From contig JANXQJ010000006.1 of the NCBI GenBank assembly GCA_025356865.1, positions 1 to 36,034 of the forward strand: 36,034 bases of DNA, read 5' to 3'. Source of the stretch: Deltaproteobacteria bacterium. GTDB lineage: Bacteria > Desulfobacterota > Deferrimicrobia > Deferrimicrobiales > Deferrimicrobiaceae. Made by a program: the position numbers and the translations under genes. Below, piece by piece: positions 1 through 10,200 of the stretch; position 1 is the first letter of the stretch, and each line of letters opens with the position of its first letter. The notes beneath the pieces are model-generated. The model was not told the origin of the DNA, searched no databases, and saw only the letters and a list, made by a program, of their open reading frames with translations.

Positions 1-1
1 G

Positions 2-2725
2 GAGTTCGAGAAGGCCTTCGGCAAGATAGCGCCCGATGCGCTCGCGAATACGGTCCTGATCGCCGACCGGTGCAACGTCACCCTGACACTGGGACAACCG
101 CAGATCCCCGACTTTCCGCTCCCTCCCGGCAGGACCGCCCGGGAGGAACTTCGGGAGCAGACGTTGAAAGGGTTCGATCAAAGAATGAAGGAACGGAGTC
201 GGTACGGGCCTCCGCTCGAGGAAGGCGACGAGGAGAAATACAAGGAACGTCTCGAATACGAGCTGAAAGTCATCGAGGGGATGGATTTCCCGGGTTACTT
301 CCTGATCGTGGCCGATTTTCTTAAATACGCTCGCGAGAACGGCGTGCCGACCGGCCCCGGACGCGGAAGCGCCGCAGGAAGCCTTGTCGCCTGGTGCCTT
401 CGCATCACCGAAATCGACCCGCTTCCCTACAACCTTCTCTTCGAGCGGTTCCTGAATCCCGAACGAATCAGCCTTCCGGATATCGACTGCGACCTCTGCA
501 AGGACAAGCGGGAACTCGTCATCGAGTACGTAAAGGATAAGTACGGGGCCGACCATGTCTCCCAGATCATCACCTTCGGAACGATGAAGGCCAAAGCAGC
601 CATACGCGACGTGGCCCGCGTTCTCGAGATCCCGTACGCGCAGGCTGATGCCATCGCCAAGTTGATCCCGGCCGATCTCAAGATGACGATCCGGAAGGCG
701 CGAGAGGTCGAGCCCAAGCTCAACGAGATGATCGCGGCCGACCCGAAGATCGCCGACCTGTTCGCGCTCGCCGCCGACATCGAGGGACTTTCCCGCAACG
801 CGAGCACCCACGCCGCGGGCGTCGTCATCTCCAACAAGCCGATCACCGAATACACTGCGCTTTATCGAAACAGCAAGGAAGACATCACCACCCAGTTATC
901 GATGAACGACATCGAGAAAGTCGGCCTGGTCAAGTTCGACTTCCTGGGCCTTCGCACGCTGACGGCCATCTCCGACACGCTGAAACTCGTGAAGGAGATG
1001 CGCGGGATCGATGTCGACATCAACCACATCCCGCTCGACGACCCCAAGACGTATGCCATGCTCCAGAAAAAAGACACGCCGGGCATCTTCCAGTGCGAAA
1101 GCAGCGGATTCACCGAACTCCTCGGCAGCCTGAAACCCGAGCGATTCACCCACATGATCGATATGGTCGCGCTCTATCGCCCCGGCCCCCTCAACAGCGG
1201 TATGGTCACCGACTACATCGAGGTTCGCCACGGCCGGAAAAAACCCAGTTACATGTTTCCCGAACTCGAACCGATCCTGAAGGACACCTACGGCGTCATC
1301 GTTTATCAGGAACAGGTCATGCAGATCGCCGTAGCCATCGGCGGCTTCACCATGGGCGAAGCCGACATACTCCGCAAGGCCATGGGCAAGAAGATGATCG
1401 ACGTCATGGCCAAGCAGAAGGAAATGTTCCTGCAAGGCGCAAAAGCGAAAAACTTCGACGTCAAGAAGTCCGAGTCGCTATTCGACCTCATGGCGCAATT
1501 CGCCGAATATGGCTTCAACAAGTCGCACAGTGCCGCCTACGGGTTCGTGGCTTACCAGACCGCATTCCTGAAAGCCCACTATCCGGTCGAGTTCTACTGC
1601 GCCCTGATGACCTCCGAAGCGGGCGACACAACCAAGATCATCCGTTATTTCAACGACGCTCGGGATCACGACATCCCGATCCTACCCCCAGACGTCAACG
1701 AATCGCGCGCCGAGTTTCATCCATCCGGCAACGGGATCCGCTTCGGTCTCTCCGCCATCAAGGGCGTCGGCTCCTCGGCGATCGAGGCGATCGCGGAAGC
1801 CCGTCTCGATTCTCCTTTCGGTTCAGTCGACGATTTCATGGCTCGCGTCGATCTCAGGCGCGTCAACAAGAGCGTCCTCGAAAGTCTCGCAAAGGCCGGC
1901 GCATTCGATACCCTCGACAACGACCGGGGGCGATTCATCGAAAAGATCCCGGTGTTGATCGAAGAGGCCCAGCGTGAGGCGCGAAGGAAGGAATCGGGGC
2001 AGTTCGCCCTGTTCGGCGCCCCCACACCCGACGCAGGGACAAAACCGAAAAAGAACGTTTCCGAACCCCCGCAGCGGGAACCCCTCTGGAGCCGAAAGGA
2101 ACGGCTTGCCCACGAAAAGGATGCACTCGGTTTTTACATCACCGGGCACCCGCTCGATGCATTCGCCGGCGAAATCGAACTGTTCGCCAACACGACCACC
2201 GCGCAGATCGGCGAACTCAAGGGCGGCGCCGAGGTCAAGGTCGGCGGCGTCATCAATTCGGTCAAGGAAAGGCTGACGAAGAAAGGCGACAAGTACGCCA
2301 TTCTGACGATCGAGGACCGTGAAGGAATCATCGAAGTCCTGGTATGGGCAGAGGCCTACAAGGAATGCGCCGACGCCTGCGCCTCCGAAGAACCGATTTT
2401 CCTGATCGGACGGGTCGAAAAAGGCGAGAATTCGAACAAGCTGGTCGCCCGCGAAGTTTTCCGGATGGAAAACATCCGGGAGCGTCTCGCCCGCTCCGTG
2501 CATTACCGGATCGACCTTTCCACGTCCACCCCCGATCTCGTCTCCGGGTTCCGCAAGACGCTTCGGCGTCACTCCGGCGAAAAGCGGGGATACCTGCACC
2601 TGGTTCGGGACGGCGAATTCGAGGCTGTCGTCCAGCTTCCCGACAGCTGCAGCGTCAATCCGTCGCTCGAACTCGCCAAGGAGTTACGGGGTCTTTTCAA
2701 CTACGACATACTGAGGCTCCATTGA
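2..2725 (+). CDS. dnaE: DNA polymerase III subunit alpha, 5'-truncated by window start
   Basis: Frame is open from base 2 (EFEKAFGKIAPDALANTVLIADRCNV...) into the track ORF at 164; contains PGRGSAAGSLVAW, PDIDCD, YQEQVMQIA, FNKSHSAAY and an OB-fold near the C-terminus. Confidence 0.97.
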   Translation, partial: EFEKAFGKIAPDALANTVLIADRCNVTLTLGQPQIPDFPLPPGRTAREELREQTLKGFDQRMKERSRYGPPLEEGDEEKYKERLEYELKVIEGMDFPGYFLIVADFLKYARENGVPTGPGRGSAAGSLVAWCLRITEIDPLPYNLLFERFLNPERISLPDIDCDLCKDKRELVIEYVKDKYGADHVSQIITFGTMKAKAAIRDVARVLEIPYAQADAIAKLIPADLKMTIRKAREVEPKLNEMIAADPKIADLFALAADIEGLSRNASTHAAGVVISNKPITEYTALYRNSKEDITTQLSMNDIEKVGLVKFDFLGLRTLTAISDTLKLVKEMRGIDVDINHIPLDDPKTYAMLQKKDTPGIFQCESSGFTELLGSLKPERFTHMIDMVALYRPGPLNSGMVTDYIEVRHGRKKPSYMFPELEPILKDTYGVIVYQEQVMQIAVAIGGFTMGEADILRKAMGKKMIDVMAKQKEMFLQGAKAKNFDVKKSESLFDLMAQFAEYGFNKSHSAAYGFVAYQTAFLKAHYPVEFYCALMTSEAGDTTKIIRYFNDARDHDIPILPPDVNESRAEFHPSGNGIRFGLSAIKGVGSSAIEAIAEARLDSPFGSVDDFMARVDLRRVNKSVLESLAKAGAFDTLDNDRGRFIEKIPVLIEEAQREARRKESGQFALFGAPTPDAGTKPKKNVSEPPQREPLWSRKERLAHEKDALGFYITGHPLDAFAGEIELFANTTTAQIGELKGGAEVKVGGVINSVKERLTKKGDKYAILTIEDREGIIEVLVWAEAYKECADACASEEPIFLIGRVEKGENSNKLVAREVFRMENIRERLARSVHYRIDLSTSTPDLVSGFRKTLRRHSGEKRGYLHLVRDGEFEAVVQLPDSCSVNPSLELAKELRGLFNYDILRLH

Positions 2726-3837
2726 TGCAGGAAATAAAGCAGGGAAAATCCGAAAACGCATGGCTGGTCTGGGCGCCCAGGCGACAGAGGGCCGGCAAGC
2801 GGCAGCGTCCCGATCTGCTGAAGGAACTCGAAGCGCTCGTCAAGGCAGCCGGCGGAACCATCCTGGGCAGTCAGACCAATATGCTGAAGGTCGAGCATCC
2901 CGGGACGGTCATCGGGAAGGGCGTCATCGAACTGCTGAAAGCGACGGTCGAGGAGAACGAGATCGACGTGGTCGTCTTCCAGAATCTCCTTCGCCCCAAG
3001 CAGCAACTCAACCTCGAACAGGAACTCGGCGTCAAGGTTCTCGACCGGCGGGAAGTCATACTCGACATATTCGCCCAGCGGGCCCGCACGCGCGAGGGCA
3101 AACTTCAGGTCGAACTGGCGCAGCTTTCCTTCAAATCAGGCCGGCTTGTCGGAACGCGCAAGGATCTTTCCCGTCTGGGCGGGGGGATCGGCACGAGAGG
3201 GCCGGGCGAGAAAAAACTCGAGGAAGACCGGCGCAAGATCCGCACGATCATGAAGCAGATCGAGGAAGAACTCACGGTTGTCCGACGGACCCGGACACTC
3301 CACTACGAACGCCGGAAAGAAGTCGGCTATCCGGTCGTCGCCATCGTGGGTTATACGAACGCCGGCAAGTCAACCCTGTTCAACCGGATGACCGGAGCCG
3401 AAGTCTTCGTCGCAGACCAGCTTTTCGCCACGCTTGATCCGACTGCACGGAAATTGCGGCTTCCTTCCGGAAACGAAGCAATCCTCGTCGACACCGTCGG
3501 ATTCATCCACGAACTGCCAACCGAATTGAGGCAGGCGTTTTTGGCAACCCTCGAAGGAATCGGGGAAGCCGACCTGCTCCTTCACGTCGTTGACGGCAGT
3601 TCCGATGCGGCCGAGGCGAACGTCCAATCGGTCGAGATGATTCTCAACGAACTTGCCTTCACCGACAAGCCATCGTTGCTCGTGCTCAACAAGTGCGACC
3701 TGGGCGCGGTTTTTCCCGGAAATTCCGACTGGGCCGACGCCTATACCGTTTCGGCACGGAGCGGCGACGGGATCGACACGTTGCTCGAAGCCATCGAAAG
3801 GGAGTTGTCCGCCCACCATGCGGAAAGACAGATTTGA
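2725..3837 (+). CDS. hflX: GTPase HflX
   Basis: TGATG overlap with the dnaE stop gives MQEIKQGKSENAWLVWAPRRQ...; G1 GYTNAGKSTLFN, DTVGFI, NKCD, GGGIGTRGPGEKKLEEDRR. The longer track ORF start (2344) lies inside dnaE. Confidence 0.95.
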   Translation: MQEIKQGKSENAWLVWAPRRQRAGKRQRPDLLKELEALVKAAGGTILGSQTNMLKVEHPGTVIGKGVIELLKATVEENEIDVVVFQNLLRPKQQLNLEQELGVKVLDRREVILDIFAQRARTREGKLQVELAQLSFKSGRLVGTRKDLSRLGGGIGTRGPGEKKLEEDRRKIRTIMKQIEEELTVVRRTRTLHYERRKEVGYPVVAIVGYTNAGKSTLFNRMTGAEVFVADQLFATLDPTARKLRLPSGNEAILVDTVGFIHELPTELRQAFLATLEGIGEADLLLHVVDGSSDAAEANVQSVEMILNELAFTDKPSLLVLNKCDLGAVFPGNSDWADAYTVSARSGDGIDTLLEAIERELSAHHAERQI

Positions 3838-4408
3838 CCAGGCCCGCCTGATCAACATCGCGAACGGCCTGACCGCCGTCCGGATTCTTCTGCTTCCGGT
3901 TTTCGCGTGGCTTCTCATTTCGGGGCAGCCACGTGAAGCCATCGTCGTTTTCGTGGCCTGCGGCGTCAGCGACGGCCTCGACGGCCTGCTCGCACGCTGG
4001 CTTCACCAGCGCACGCTGATCGGCGCCTACCTCGATCCGATCGCCGACAAGTTGCTGATGGCGACCGCCTTCATCGTCCTGGCGATCGTACACATCATCC
4101 CCATCTGGCTCACCGTTCTCGTGATCAGCCGGGACATCTTCATCCTGATCGGCTGCTTTCTATACCTCATGCTGCTCGACGATGCCGAGATTTACCCCAC
4201 GCGCTTCAGCAAACTGAACACATTCGTGCAGATCCTCACCGTCGTTTATTTCCTGGCGCTGACCGGATTCCCGACCTTCTTCACCAACGTTTTCACTGAA
4301 AACGGCTCTCGGGTTACCACGTGTGTCGAAATCGGGTGTGCGATCACGACCGTCATTTCCGGAATCCAGTACGTCGCCATCGGCATGCGAAAACTGGCAA
4401 ATGGCTGA
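3818..4408 (+). CDS. pgsA: CDP-alcohol phosphatidyltransferase (PgsA-like)
   Basis: MRKDRFDQARLINIANGLTAVRILLLPVF; CDP-alcohol transferase motif DGLDGLLAR...GAYLDPIADK. Confidence 0.85.
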   Translation: MRKDRFDQARLINIANGLTAVRILLLPVFAWLLISGQPREAIVVFVACGVSDGLDGLLARWLHQRTLIGAYLDPIADKLLMATAFIVLAIVHIIPIWLTVLVISRDIFILIGCFLYLMLLDDAEIYPTRFSKLNTFVQILTVVYFLALTGFPTFFTNVFTENGSRVTTCVEIGCAITTVISGIQYVAIGMRKLANG

Positions 4409-5738
4409 GCCGAACCCCAATCCGAAAAAACGTCCCGGCGTCCGGGTCGATTCGGTCGATCCCGAAAGCCCTGCGGCCCGGGGAGGGATTGCTCCTGGCG
4501 ACCGGGTGCTTTCCGTCTCAGGAAAACCGATCAGCGATCTGCTCGACCTCTTCTTCCTGACCGGGAAAAGCCGCTTCTCGCTTGAATGGTTATCCTCCAG
4601 AGGAGAGGTTAAAACCCGGAATTTCCGGCTCGACTCCGAATCACTCGGGATTTATCCCGAACCGGTCCGCGTCCGGAATTGCCGGAACCGGTGCATTTTC
4701 TGCTTCGTCCACCAGTTGCCGAAAGGCCTTCGGAAACCGCTTTACGTCAAGGATGAGGATATCCGGCTATCTTTCCTGCACGGGCAATACGTCACCATGA
4801 CCGATGTCACCCCGGAAGAGATGTCCAGAATCCTGAACTACCGGTTGTCTCCGCTGTACGTTTCGATTCACACGACCGACGCCCCCCTGCGCCGGAAAAT
4901 GCTGGGCAATCCCCATGCGCACGATATCGTTTCCGTATTGAAGCAACTGGTGCGAAGGGGGATAACGATCCACGGGCAAATCGTCGTATGTCCCGGCATC
5001 AACGACGGCCCGGTGCTCGAGAAAACACTGACCGACCTGATGGCGTTTCGCCCGGGTCTCTCGACCATAGCCGTGGTCCCCGTCGGCTTGACCTCACATC
5101 GTGAAAGGCTCCCGAAACTTCGAACGGTCAATGCCGAAGAGGCGTGTCAGACGATCGCGCTCGTTGATCGCTTTCGTCGTGAATCCGGAGAGAACGACGG
5201 AGAGCCGTTTGTGATGTCGGCGGACGAATATTACCTGCTCGCGGGAAAGGCCGTGCCGGGACGCGGCATTTACGGTGGTTTTGCCCAGATCGAAAACGGC
5301 GTCGGACTCCTTCGCCGCTTTCTCGACGAGTCGTCCGCCCTGTTCCGCCGGAAACGGTTGGTCGGCGACAGCAGGGGAGGGGTCGTCGTGACCGGGGTCT
5401 CACCGTTCCCGTTCGTTTCGGCGTTTCTCGATCGTTACTCTGTCGTAACCGGGGCGAAATTCGAGACCGTTGCCGTTCCTAACCGGTTGATGGGGCCCAG
5501 CGTAACCGTCACGGGGCTCGTTTCCGGCGGCGACATCGTCCATGCGCTCCAAGGAAAAAAAATCGGTCGCCTTTTCGTCCCCTCCGTCATGTTGCGGGAT
5601 GCGGGCGATCTTTTTCTCGACGGGATGACGCCTGCGACGCTTTCCCGGAAGGTCGGGGCCGACGTGGTCCTTTTCGACCCGACGCCTGCAGACTTTCACG
5701 AATCGGTTATTTCCGGAAATTCTCCATCTTTTCGTTGA
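4401..5738 (+). CDS. DUF512-type radical SAM protein with N-terminal PDZ-like segment
   Basis: ATG 4401 (MAEPNPNPKKRPGVRVDSVDPESPAARGGIAPGDRVLSV); RNCRNRCIFCFVHQLPKGLRKPLYVKDEDIRLSFLHGQYVTMTDV. Confidence 0.85.
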   Translation: MAEPNPNPKKRPGVRVDSVDPESPAARGGIAPGDRVLSVSGKPISDLLDLFFLTGKSRFSLEWLSSRGEVKTRNFRLDSESLGIYPEPVRVRNCRNRCIFCFVHQLPKGLRKPLYVKDEDIRLSFLHGQYVTMTDVTPEEMSRILNYRLSPLYVSIHTTDAPLRRKMLGNPHAHDIVSVLKQLVRRGITIHGQIVVCPGINDGPVLEKTLTDLMAFRPGLSTIAVVPVGLTSHRERLPKLRTVNAEEACQTIALVDRFRRESGENDGEPFVMSADEYYLLAGKAVPGRGIYGGFAQIENGVGLLRRFLDESSALFRRKRLVGDSRGGVVVTGVSPFPFVSAFLDRYSVVTGAKFETVAVPNRLMGPSVTVTGLVSGGDIVHALQGKKIGRLFVPSVMLRDAGDLFLDGMTPATLSRKVGADVVLFDPTPADFHESVISGNSPSFR

Positions 5739-5763
5739 CATCTAGAACGCCTGACGGTATATT
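5735..5763 (+). promoter_or_regulatory. sigma70-type promoter for tRNA-Val (TTGACA-N17-TATATT)
   Basis: TTGACA 5735-5740, TATATT 5758-5763, 17 nt spacer, 21 nt before the tRNA. The -35 overlaps the DUF512 stop codon. Confidence 0.8.
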
Positions 5764-5784
5764 TCATCTTCTTGAGTGTTTCGG

Positions 5785-5861
5785 GGGCGATTAGCTCAGT
5801 TGGTTAGAGTACCTGCTTGACATGCAGGGGGTCACTGGTTCAAATCCAGTATCGCCCACCA
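5785..5861 (+). tRNA. tRNA-Val(GAC), CCA encoded
   Basis: GGGCGAT/ATCGCCC acceptor, anticodon loop TTGACAT, T-arm GGTTCAAATCC, terminal ACCA. Confidence 0.96.
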
Positions 5862-5919
5862 TTTCCCTTCCCTGGAACGATCGATACCTTCAAATTGATG
5901 GGTTCGGCAGGTTGATCAA

Positions 5920-7773
<1,854 letters not shown>

Positions 7774-7785
7774 AAGGAGGCGGTC

Positions 7786-8424
7786 ATCGCCAAGGAATCC
7801 AGAATCAACGAACAGATCAACTGCCCCGAAGTGCGCCTCGTCGGCGCCGAAGGCGAGCAGTTGGGAGTTATCTCCACTGCGGTAGCGCTTCAGCAGGCGC
7901 GCGTCGCGGACCTCGACCTGGTTGAAGTTGCGCCCATGGCCACTCCGCCTGTCTGCCGCATCATGGATTACGGCAAGTTCAAGTATATCCAGAGCAAGCG
8001 GGAACAAGAGGCGCGCAAGAAGCAGACCGTCATCTTGGTCAAGGAGATCAAAGTTCGTCCCAAGACGGATGAGCATGACCTTGACACCAAGGTCAAGCAT
8101 ATCCGCCGATTCCTGGGCGAAGGCGATAAAGTCAAGGTGACCGTCCGTTTCCGCGGACGCGAACTCGCCTATGCCTCCCAAAGCGGCTACGAAGTCTTGA
8201 AGCACGTCCTCGAGGAGGTCGGCGACCTGTGCAAGGTCGAAAGCCCCCCCAAGATGGAAGGCAAGACGATGATGACGATCCTTGCCCCGACGCAGCCCAA
8301 GAAAAAGCCGGTGCCCCTGCCAACGAAGCACGCAGTTCCGGCCGGAAAAGTCACCAAGGTGTCCGGCGAATCCAAAGAAGACACGGACGTGACATCGGTC
8401 TCGTCCAATGACCAGGAGGGTTAA
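7786..8424 (+). CDS. infC: translation initiation factor IF-3, non-canonical ATC start
   Basis: AAAAGGAGG (7772-7780), 5 nt spacer, ATC at 7786, then AKESRINEQINCPEVRLVGAEGEQLG in frame with the track ORF (GTG 7831), which is too short for a full IF3 N-domain. Confidence 0.9.
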   Translation: MAKESRINEQINCPEVRLVGAEGEQLGVISTAVALQQARVADLDLVEVAPMATPPVCRIMDYGKFKYIQSKREQEARKKQTVILVKEIKVRPKTDEHDLDTKVKHIRRFLGEGDKVKVTVRFRGRELAYASQSGYEVLKHVLEEVGDLCKVESPPKMEGKTMMTILAPTQPKKKPVPLPTKHAVPAGKVTKVSGESKEDTDVTSVSSNDQEG

Positions 8425-8430
8425 ACGATC

Positions 8431-8628
8431 ATGCCCAAGATGAAGTCCAACAGTGGCGCAAAAAAACGCTTCAAGGCCACTGCCTCAGGCGGCATCAAAC
8501 GGGGAAAGATGGGGCGCCGCCACATCCTGACCTCCAAGAACCGCAAGCGCAAGCGCTCGCTTCGCAAGAGCAGTCTCGTCCATTCGACGAACGAGAAGTC
8601 GATCAAGAGTCTGCTACCGTACCTCTAA
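8431..8628 (+). CDS. rpmI: 50S ribosomal protein L35
   Basis: [48 protein letters not shown]. Confidence 0.97.
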   Translation: MPKMKSNSGAKKRFKATASGGIKRGKMGRRHILTSKNRKRKRSLRKSSLVHSTNEKSIKSLLPYL

Positions 8629-8670
8629 ATCCTCGTCAGCCCGCAAGTCGGGCTTCAGGTTGTCGTCATC

Positions 8671-8691
8671 GGAAGGGGACAGTCCCCTTCC
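8671..8691. repeat. REP-like palindrome GGAAGGGGAC-A-GTCCCCTTCC
   Basis: 10-nt arms perfectly complementary around one central base, in the rpmI-rplT intergenic region. Confidence 0.6.
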
Positions 8692-8762
8692 CGGCACTCC
8701 TCAATTTCCTTCGCCGGCAATATTGACCGGCGGGGCGCCACGCGAAAGAAGAGGGAGACAAG

Positions 8763-9122
8763 ATGCCTCGCGTAAAAAGAGCCGTACATGCAAAGAAGAA
8801 ACGCCGTACGATTTTCAAGCTCGTCAAAGGTTTTCGTGGGGGCGGAGGACGCCTTCTCCGTTCCGCCAAGGAAGCCGTCGACCGGGCGCTGCAGTATGCA
8901 TACCGCGACCGTCGCGTCCGCAAGCGTGAATTCCGTTCGCTCTGGATCGCCCGGATCAACGCCGCTACTCGCGAGAACGGTCTTTCCTACAGCCAGTTCA
9001 TGCACGGGCTCAAGGTGGCCGGCATCGAGGTCGACCGCAAGATGCTCGCAGATCTGGCCCTGAACGAAGTCGGCGCCTTCAAGGTTCTGGCCGACCAGGC
9101 GAAGACCGCACTCGCGAAATAA
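8763..9122 (+). CDS. rplT: 50S ribosomal protein L20
   Basis: [68 protein letters not shown]. Confidence 0.97.
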   Translation: MPRVKRAVHAKKKRRTIFKLVKGFRGGGGRLLRSAKEAVDRALQYAYRDRRVRKREFRSLWIARINAATRENGLSYSQFMHGLKVAGIEVDRKMLADLALNEVGAFKVLADQAKTALAK

Positions 9123-9176
9123 GCAGGACCTTTCCTTGCAACAAGCCGATCACCACATTTCAGGCATCACCGAATA

Positions 9177-9225
9177 GGGGTTGAGATCGCTTTCCGACGC
9201 AAAGTCGGAAAGCGATCTCAACTCC
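9177..9225 (+). other. very long perfect/near-perfect hairpin at the pheS start
   Basis: TTGAGATCGCTTTCCGAC (9181-9198) / GCAAA loop / GTCGGAAAGCGATCTCAA (9204-9221): 18 perfect bp. Stem extends four more pairs (one G-U) to 9177/9225. Confidence 0.95.
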
Positions 9226-10170
9226 GTCAAAGGCATCTTCTTCGGCAAGAAAGGAACCCTTTCCGAAATCATGAAGGGGCTTTCCGGCCTGCCGATCGAA
9301 GAACGCAAACAGGTCGGCGCTGCCGCCAACGCAGCCCGTCAAACACTCGAGGCCGCCTTCGACGCCCGGCTTGCCGAGTTTCGGGAACGCGAACGCAAGA
9401 CGCGGGATGCCGCAGGACTCATCGATGTGACGCTTCCCGGCCGCCTTCCCGCAGCAGGGCACCGCCACCCGATTTCACGGACCATGGCCGACATCGTATC
9501 CATTTTCAATCGGCTCGGCTTTTCGACCCGCCTCGGACCTGAGATCGAAAAGGATTACTACAATTTCGAGGCGCTCAACTTCCCCGCCGACCACCCTGCA
9601 CGCGAAATGCAGGACACCTTCTTCATGGACGGACCTTCGTCGGACCTGCTGCTCCGCACCCACACCTCCCCCATCCAGATCCGCACGATGGAGTCCTCAA
9701 GACCTCCAGTCAGGGTCGTGGCTCCAGGCGCGGTCTACCGGTGCGATTCAGACATCACCCACAGTCCCATGTTTCACCAGGTCGAAGGATTTGCAGTCGA
9801 CCAGAACGTCACCTTTTCCGACGTCAAGGGATTGCTGACCGAATTTTGCAGCATGATGTTCGGCGAACGGAAACCGCTCAGGTTCCGCCCCAGTTTCTTC
9901 CCGTTCACCGAACCCTCGGCCGAGGTCGATATCGAATGCGTCATCTGCGGCGGGAAAGGTTGCCGTGTCTGCAAAGGGAGCGGTTGGCTTGAAATTCTCG
10001 GTTGCGGCATGATCGATCCCGCGGTTTTCGGATTCGTCGATTACGATCCGGACCTCTACACCGGTTTCGCTTTCGGGATGGGCGTCGAGCGGATTGCGAT
10101 GCTTCGGCACGGAATCGGAGACATTCGCCTGTTTTTCGAAAACGACCTTCGTTTCCTTTCCCGTTTCTAG
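9181..10170 (+). CDS. pheS: phenylalanyl-tRNA synthetase alpha subunit (N-terminus uncertain)
   Basis: GKKGTLSEIMKGL, FRPSFFPFTEPSAEVD, GCGMIDPAV, GFAFGMGVERIAMLRHGI. ORF is open from TTG 9181; homologous-looking reading extends in frame to TTG 9136 but is interrupted by TAG at 9175-9177. Confidence 0.93.
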   Translation: MRSLSDAKSESDLNSVKGIFFGKKGTLSEIMKGLSGLPIEERKQVGAAANAARQTLEAAFDARLAEFRERERKTRDAAGLIDVTLPGRLPAAGHRHPISRTMADIVSIFNRLGFSTRLGPEIEKDYYNFEALNFPADHPAREMQDTFFMDGPSSDLLLRTHTSPIQIRTMESSRPPVRVVAPGAVYRCDSDITHSPMFHQVEGFAVDQNVTFSDVKGLLTEFCSMMFGERKPLRFRPSFFPFTEPSAEVDIECVICGGKGCRVCKGSGWLEILGCGMIDPAVFGFVDYDPDLYTGFAFGMGVERIAMLRHGIGDIRLFFENDLRFLSRF

Positions 10171-10200
10171 CCGACTGTCCACTTCTGGGGGATTCGCGCT

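Noticed and set aside
9175-9225. Programmed TAG recoding (e.g. pyrrolysine) with the hairpin as recoding signal
   Set aside because: No Pyl machinery in the window and no reason for Pyl in PheS; sequence error or reinitiation is simpler. Kept only as an option to test.
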